Positions 6,485 to 9,172 of a stretch of DNA of 9,172 nt are shown here, one piece after another. The notes below the pieces were generated by a model. The model was given only the letters and a program-made list of their open reading frames with translations, did no database searches and was not told the origin of the DNA. Both the position numbers and the translations under genes were made by a program. The stretch is from Flavobacteriales bacterium UBA1995 (GTDB lineage Bacteria; Bacteroidota; Bacteroidia; Flavobacteriales_D; Sanyastnellaceae): positions 20,840 to 30,011 of the forward strand of contig DDCX01000021.1 in assembly GCA_002336475.1 (NCBI GenBank), given 5' to 3'. Within the stretch, counting starts at the first letter, position 1. Each line of letters begins with the position of its first letter.

Positions 6485-7417
6485 TCACTTTGCGTATTGG
6501 TTACGAACTGCAGCAATTGTTTCAGAAATCGCGTCCAGGGTAGCCTGGTCGTATTGGACTTCTGGCCCACCGCTGATGACCACCATGCCATCCTCAGCAG
6601 CCGAAGCCGCCGCAGCATTTTCTGTGATCGTGACACCTGCGAAAGCGGCCTCAACCGGGGTCAGGGCCTCCATCATTCCCTTGAGGGCTGGTGTTGGAGC
6701 ATAGCTCCTGAGCAGTCCCATCAGGTTTTCCAAGGTCATCTTCTGTTCTGCGATGCGCAACTTCAAGTCGTCAGTAGATGTGTTGAGGCTGCGCGTACCG
6801 AGGTAAACACCCTCGATCCATCCACCTGCTGCCATCAAACCACTGACTTCCTCCATGCCGTTTTCACGGAACCGGGCGTTGAGCGAATAGAAAGTGTCTG
6901 TGACGATGTCTACCAGAGAATCGCGGATGTCGCGGTTGTTGTCTGCCCGTGCGATGAGACCGGCGTTGATGATGTCGCCTACTCCGAGTCCGTCACACAG
7001 CCGGCGGCATGTGTTGAGGTAATCAACCGATTGCTGGTTCTGGTTGAAAATCACCGAGTAACTCAAGTCACCCGCGTAGATGCCGAGGTTGACAGATTGA
7101 AGCTCAGTGGTGGTGTAACCCGCAGCGTTGTCCAAGGTGTGCAGCGCACCAGAATCAAAACGAATCCCGCTGCGCTCCAACAGCATGGCTGTCTCTATGG
7201 GCGAGGGCACCGCATGGAAGATCTGCTTGAAGGCCTTTTGACGTCGGGCGGGCATCATGCCCTCCTGGTCCATGGGCTGATCGCTGTTGGCATTTGCCCC
7301 ATCAGACGCACCGGCGTCTGGAGCTTCGCCGCAGCCGACGAAGAACAACATCAAGGGAAGTGCTGTCCATGTCGCCAAGGGCAAGGAAAGCGTGAATCGG
7401 TCGTTTTTGAGTTTCAT
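6485..7417 (-). CDS. Predicted lipoprotein of unknown function
   Basis: A 310-aa protein with a lipoprotein signal: charged start MKLKNDR, hydrophobic stretch 9–27 and lipobox FVGC with Cys29 as the lipid-anchored residue. A low-complexity linker rich in Ala, Asp, Asn and Gly (30–58) follows. The rest is mainly helical, with recognisable stretches HAVPSPIETAMLLERSGIRF (68–87), NLGIYAGDLSYSVIF (110–124), YLNTCRRLCDGLGV (133–146) and MAAGGWIEGVYLGT (195–208). I have seen this style of protein (PSPIET … LNLGIYGADL … GGWVE) in other Bacteroidota as an uncharacterised conserved family, but I cannot name one. There are no catalytic motifs. Probably located in the outer or inner membrane facing the periplasm; no strong acidic surface-export signal follows Cys29. 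Its TGA lies just before the small secreted-protein gene, so the pair likely works together. Confidence 0.85.
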   Translation of the reverse strand: MKLKNDRFTLSLPLATWTALPLMLFFVGCGEAPDAGASDGANANSDQPMDQEGMMPARRQKAFKQIFHAVPSPIETAMLLERSGIRFDSGALHTLDNAAGYTTTELQSVNLGIYAGDLSYSVIFNQNQQSVDYLNTCRRLCDGLGVGDIINAGLIARADNNRDIRDSLVDIVTDTFYSLNARFRENGMEEVSGLMAAGGWIEGVYLGTRSLNTSTDDLKLRIAEQKMTLENLMGLLRSYAPTPALKGMMEALTPVEAAFAGVTITENAAAASAAEDGMVVISGGPEVQYDQATLDAISETIAAVRNQYAK

Positions 7418-7459
7418 GGAAAATCCAAGCGGGTTGTGAAGGCAAGTTGAATCTGGTAC

Positions 7460-7490
7460 GGCAAGCGCCGATTGCCTGTTTCGAAAGTTA
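7460..7490 (-). promoter_or_regulatory. Candidate promoter element and 5' hairpin of the lipoprotein operon
   Basis: On the minus strand TAACTTTC (7483–7490) differs by one base from the Bacteroidota -7 consensus TAnnTTTG. No good TTTG box is seen at the expected distance upstream. Just downstream, GGCAA (7460–7464) and TTGCC (7472–7476) form a 5-bp stem with a 7-nt loop, which would lie at the very 5' end of a transcript. The support is weak; this is the best candidate in the gap 7418–7579. Confidence 0.22.
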
Positions 7491-7525
7491 TCCTCTCTTG
7501 GAGGTGAATGCTGTCAGCGGTGCAG

Positions 7526-7555
7526 TAAAACCTTCGTCAGAATGAACCGATGAAG
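7526..7555 (-). terminator. Weak terminator candidate after polA
   Basis: On the minus strand CTTCATC (7555–7549) pairs with GACGAAG (7538–7532), with one A·C mismatch and a 10-nt loop, followed by GTTTTAC. It lies 25 nt past the polA stop, the expected place for a terminator, but the stem is short and AT-rich and the T-run has only four bases. Confidence 0.3.
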
Positions 7556-7579
7556 CCCCGGAATGGACATGATCAGCGG

Positions 7580-9172
7580 TCAATGCGCCTCCAACCAATG
7601 CGCCCCTGTCTCCACTTCAACCTCGAGCGGGACCGCCAATTCTACAGCGCCCTCCATGTGCTCCCTGACCAATGCGGTCAAAGCCTCAACCTCACCTTTG
7701 GGCACGTCAAATACCAATTCGTCGTGCACTTGTAGGATCATGCGTGCTTCTAAGGACGCCGAGCGCAGCGCTTCTTGGATGCGGACCATGGCCACTTTGA
7801 TGATGTCAGCAGCCGACCCTTGGATGGGGGCGTTGATGGCGTTGCGTTCTGCAAAGCCCCGGACCACAGCATTTGCTGAAGTGATGTCTGGTAGCCAGCG
7901 TTTGCGGCCCAAAACGGTCTCTACGTAGCCCACTTCCTTGGCCCGCTCCACAACTTCCGTCTGGTACGCCTTGAGGTCCGCAAACTCCGCGAAGTAAGCC
8001 TCGATGATGGTCTTGGCCTCACGGCGCGGAATCTTGAGGGTTTCTGCCAACCCAAACGCTCCTTGGCCATACAGAATGCCAAAGTTGACTGCCTTGGCTT
8101 GGCTGCGTTGGCCCCGGTCCACTTTTTCGGGGTCAATGCCAAACACCTTTGCCGCAGTAGCGGTATGAATGTCCGCCCCATCGTTAAATGCTTGGCACAA
8201 CCCCCTGTCGCCACTCAAGGCAGCCACGATGCGCAACTCCACCTGACTGTAGTCGGCGGCCATCAGTATGTGGTCCGCATCGCGCGGGACAAAGGCCTTT
8301 CGAATTTCTCGGCCTCGGGCCGTCCGAATGGGTATGTTCTGCAGGTTTGGATGCGTACTGCTGAGTCGACCCGTTGCCGCTACAGCCTGCATGTATTGGG
8401 TGTGCACCCGTCCTGTTTCGGCGTCCACCAACTCTGGCAGCGGCCGAACGTAGGTCGACAACAGCTTGTTCAGTTGGCGGTACTCCAGTACTTCCCCCAC
8501 GATGGGGTGGTTGTTCACGAGTTTTTGAAGGACCTCCTCTCCCGTAGCATACTGTCCCGTCTTGGTCTTTTTGGCCTTCTCTGCGATGGCGAGGTGATCA
8601 AACAAGACCTCACCCAACTGGCGCGGTGAGTCGATGGAAAAAGGCACCCCGGCATGGGCTTGAATGGAGTCTGTCAGTTTGCGGAGGTCTTCCTGCAGCC
8701 CCTCTGCCATGGCATTTAGGGCTTCTGTGTCCAAACGAACGCCCTCCATCTCCATGTCAGCCAATACCGGAACCAATGGCATTTCAATGGTGTCCAGAAT
8801 GCGCCGCTCGGGAGAATCCTCACCCAGCTTCTGCTCGAAAACGTCGGCCAACCTCAGGGTGATGTCAGCGTCCTCACAAGCATAGTTGCAGACCTGTTCT
8901 GGCGGGATGTCCGCCATGGTCTTTTGGTTCTTGCCCTTTTTGCCCAACAGGTCTGTGATGGGGATGGTCTTGTATCCAAGCTCCACCTCGGCGAGGTAGT
9001 CCATGCCGTGCTTGAGATCCGGCTGCAGCACATAGTGGGCGAGCATCGTGTCGAACACCTGGCAGCCCACTGATGCTCCTGCCCCCCGCATGATCTTGAG
9101 GTCGTACTTCCAGTTCTGTGCAATCAACTGCTTAGACCCATCCCCGAGCACCGGCGCAAACTCCGACATCAG
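7580..9172 (-). CDS. polA: DNA polymerase I, C-terminal part (5' end beyond window)
   Basis: Fills gaps during repair and Okazaki-fragment processing. The window holds the last 530 codons of a protein normally about 930 aa; the 5'-nuclease domain and the first part of the 3'-5' exonuclease domain are off the right edge. Numbering from the first Met in view (9169): exonuclease motif II QNWKYD at 18–23 and motif III YACED at 96–100, both with intact Asp, suggest an active proofreading domain. The polymerase motifs are A, DYSQVELR (306–313); B, RSQAKAVNFGILYG (355–368) with Lys359, Phe363 and Tyr367; and C, QVHDELVF (480–487). Phe363 corresponds to E. coli Phe762, the residue that disfavours dideoxynucleotides. 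The gene ends 162 nt before the lipoprotein gene and is probably transcribed separately. Confidence 0.98.
   Translation of the reverse strand: MMSEFAPVLGDGSKQLIAQNWKYDLKIMRGAGASVGCQVFDTMLAHYVLQPDLKHGMDYLAEVELGYKTIPITDLLGKKGKNQKTMADIPPEQVCNYACEDADITLRLADVFEQKLGEDSPERRILDTIEMPLVPVLADMEMEGVRLDTEALNAMAEGLQEDLRKLTDSIQAHAGVPFSIDSPRQLGEVLFDHLAIAEKAKKTKTGQYATGEEVLQKLVNNHPIVGEVLEYRQLNKLLSTYVRPLPELVDAETGRVHTQYMQAVAATGRLSSTHPNLQNIPIRTARGREIRKAFVPRDADHILMAADYSQVELRIVAALSGDRGLCQAFNDGADIHTATAAKVFGIDPEKVDRGQRSQAKAVNFGILYGQGAFGLAETLKIPRREAKTIIEAYFAEFADLKAYQTEVVERAKEVGYVETVLGRKRWLPDITSANAVVRGFAERNAINAPIQGSAADIIKVAMVRIQEALRSASLEARMILQVHDELVFDVPKGEVEALTALVREHMEGAVELAVPLEVEVETGAHWLEAH

Noticed and set aside
6497..7450. 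A 317-codon open frame on the plus strand opposite the lipoprotein gene
   Set aside because: Its composition (many Cys, His, Val, no domain signatures) is that of an antisense shadow; the minus frame has a lipobox, a start and conserved-looking blocks.
7514..7580. Direct repeat TCAGCGGT at 7514–7521 and 7573–7580 near the polA end
   Set aside because: Eight bases, only two copies, one within the polA stop region; easily chance.
1..9172. Search by eye for tRNA/rRNA genes, CRISPR repeats, transposase or integrase motifs, and phage-like or defence genes
   Set aside because: Nothing found; all genes are ordinary chromosomal ones with similar base and codon use.

Overview
The window reads as a chromosomal housekeeping segment of a Bacteroidota bacterium (probably Flavobacteriia or a close relative; genus not determinable) with GC content that looks high for the phylum by eye. 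The assignment rests on the block CBS-domain protein – nadK – porG (DUF6089) – uppS – bamA and the divergently placed pdxJ, an arrangement typical of Bacteroidota. It also rests on the phylum-type PdxJ N-terminus (VNVNKIATLRNARG) and the lack of strong Shine-Dalgarno sites before most genes.

Layout: (1) Positions 1–4381, minus strand, read right to left: a CBS/ACT-like protein, NAD kinase (3 nt gap), PorG-like outer-membrane protein (17 nt gap), a 118 nt leader, UppS, and BamA (2 nt gap), which runs off the left edge. The set joins envelope-building functions (undecaprenyl carrier synthesis, outer-membrane protein insertion, type IX secretion) with NADP synthesis. (2) Positions 4382–4453: a short divergent promoter region. 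(3) Positions 4454–5970, plus strand: pdxJ (vitamin B6 synthesis) overlapping by 1 nt with a YbfF-like alpha/beta hydrolase. (4) Positions 5971–6032: a convergent intergenic gap with a long hairpin, a likely bidirectional terminator. (5) Positions 6033–7417, minus strand: a predicted lipoprotein and a small secreted protein, an uncharacterised two-gene unit. (6) Positions 7418–7579: a 162 nt intergenic gap with a weak terminator and a weak promoter candidate. (7) Positions 7580–9172, minus strand: the C-terminal part of DNA polymerase I, cut by the right edge.

I found no mobile element, CRISPR array, tRNA, rRNA or defence-like module. Every base over 300 in a row is covered by a gene. The least explained parts are the lipoprotein/secreted-protein pair and the structured leader before uppS. 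I see no convincing sign of a novel system here.
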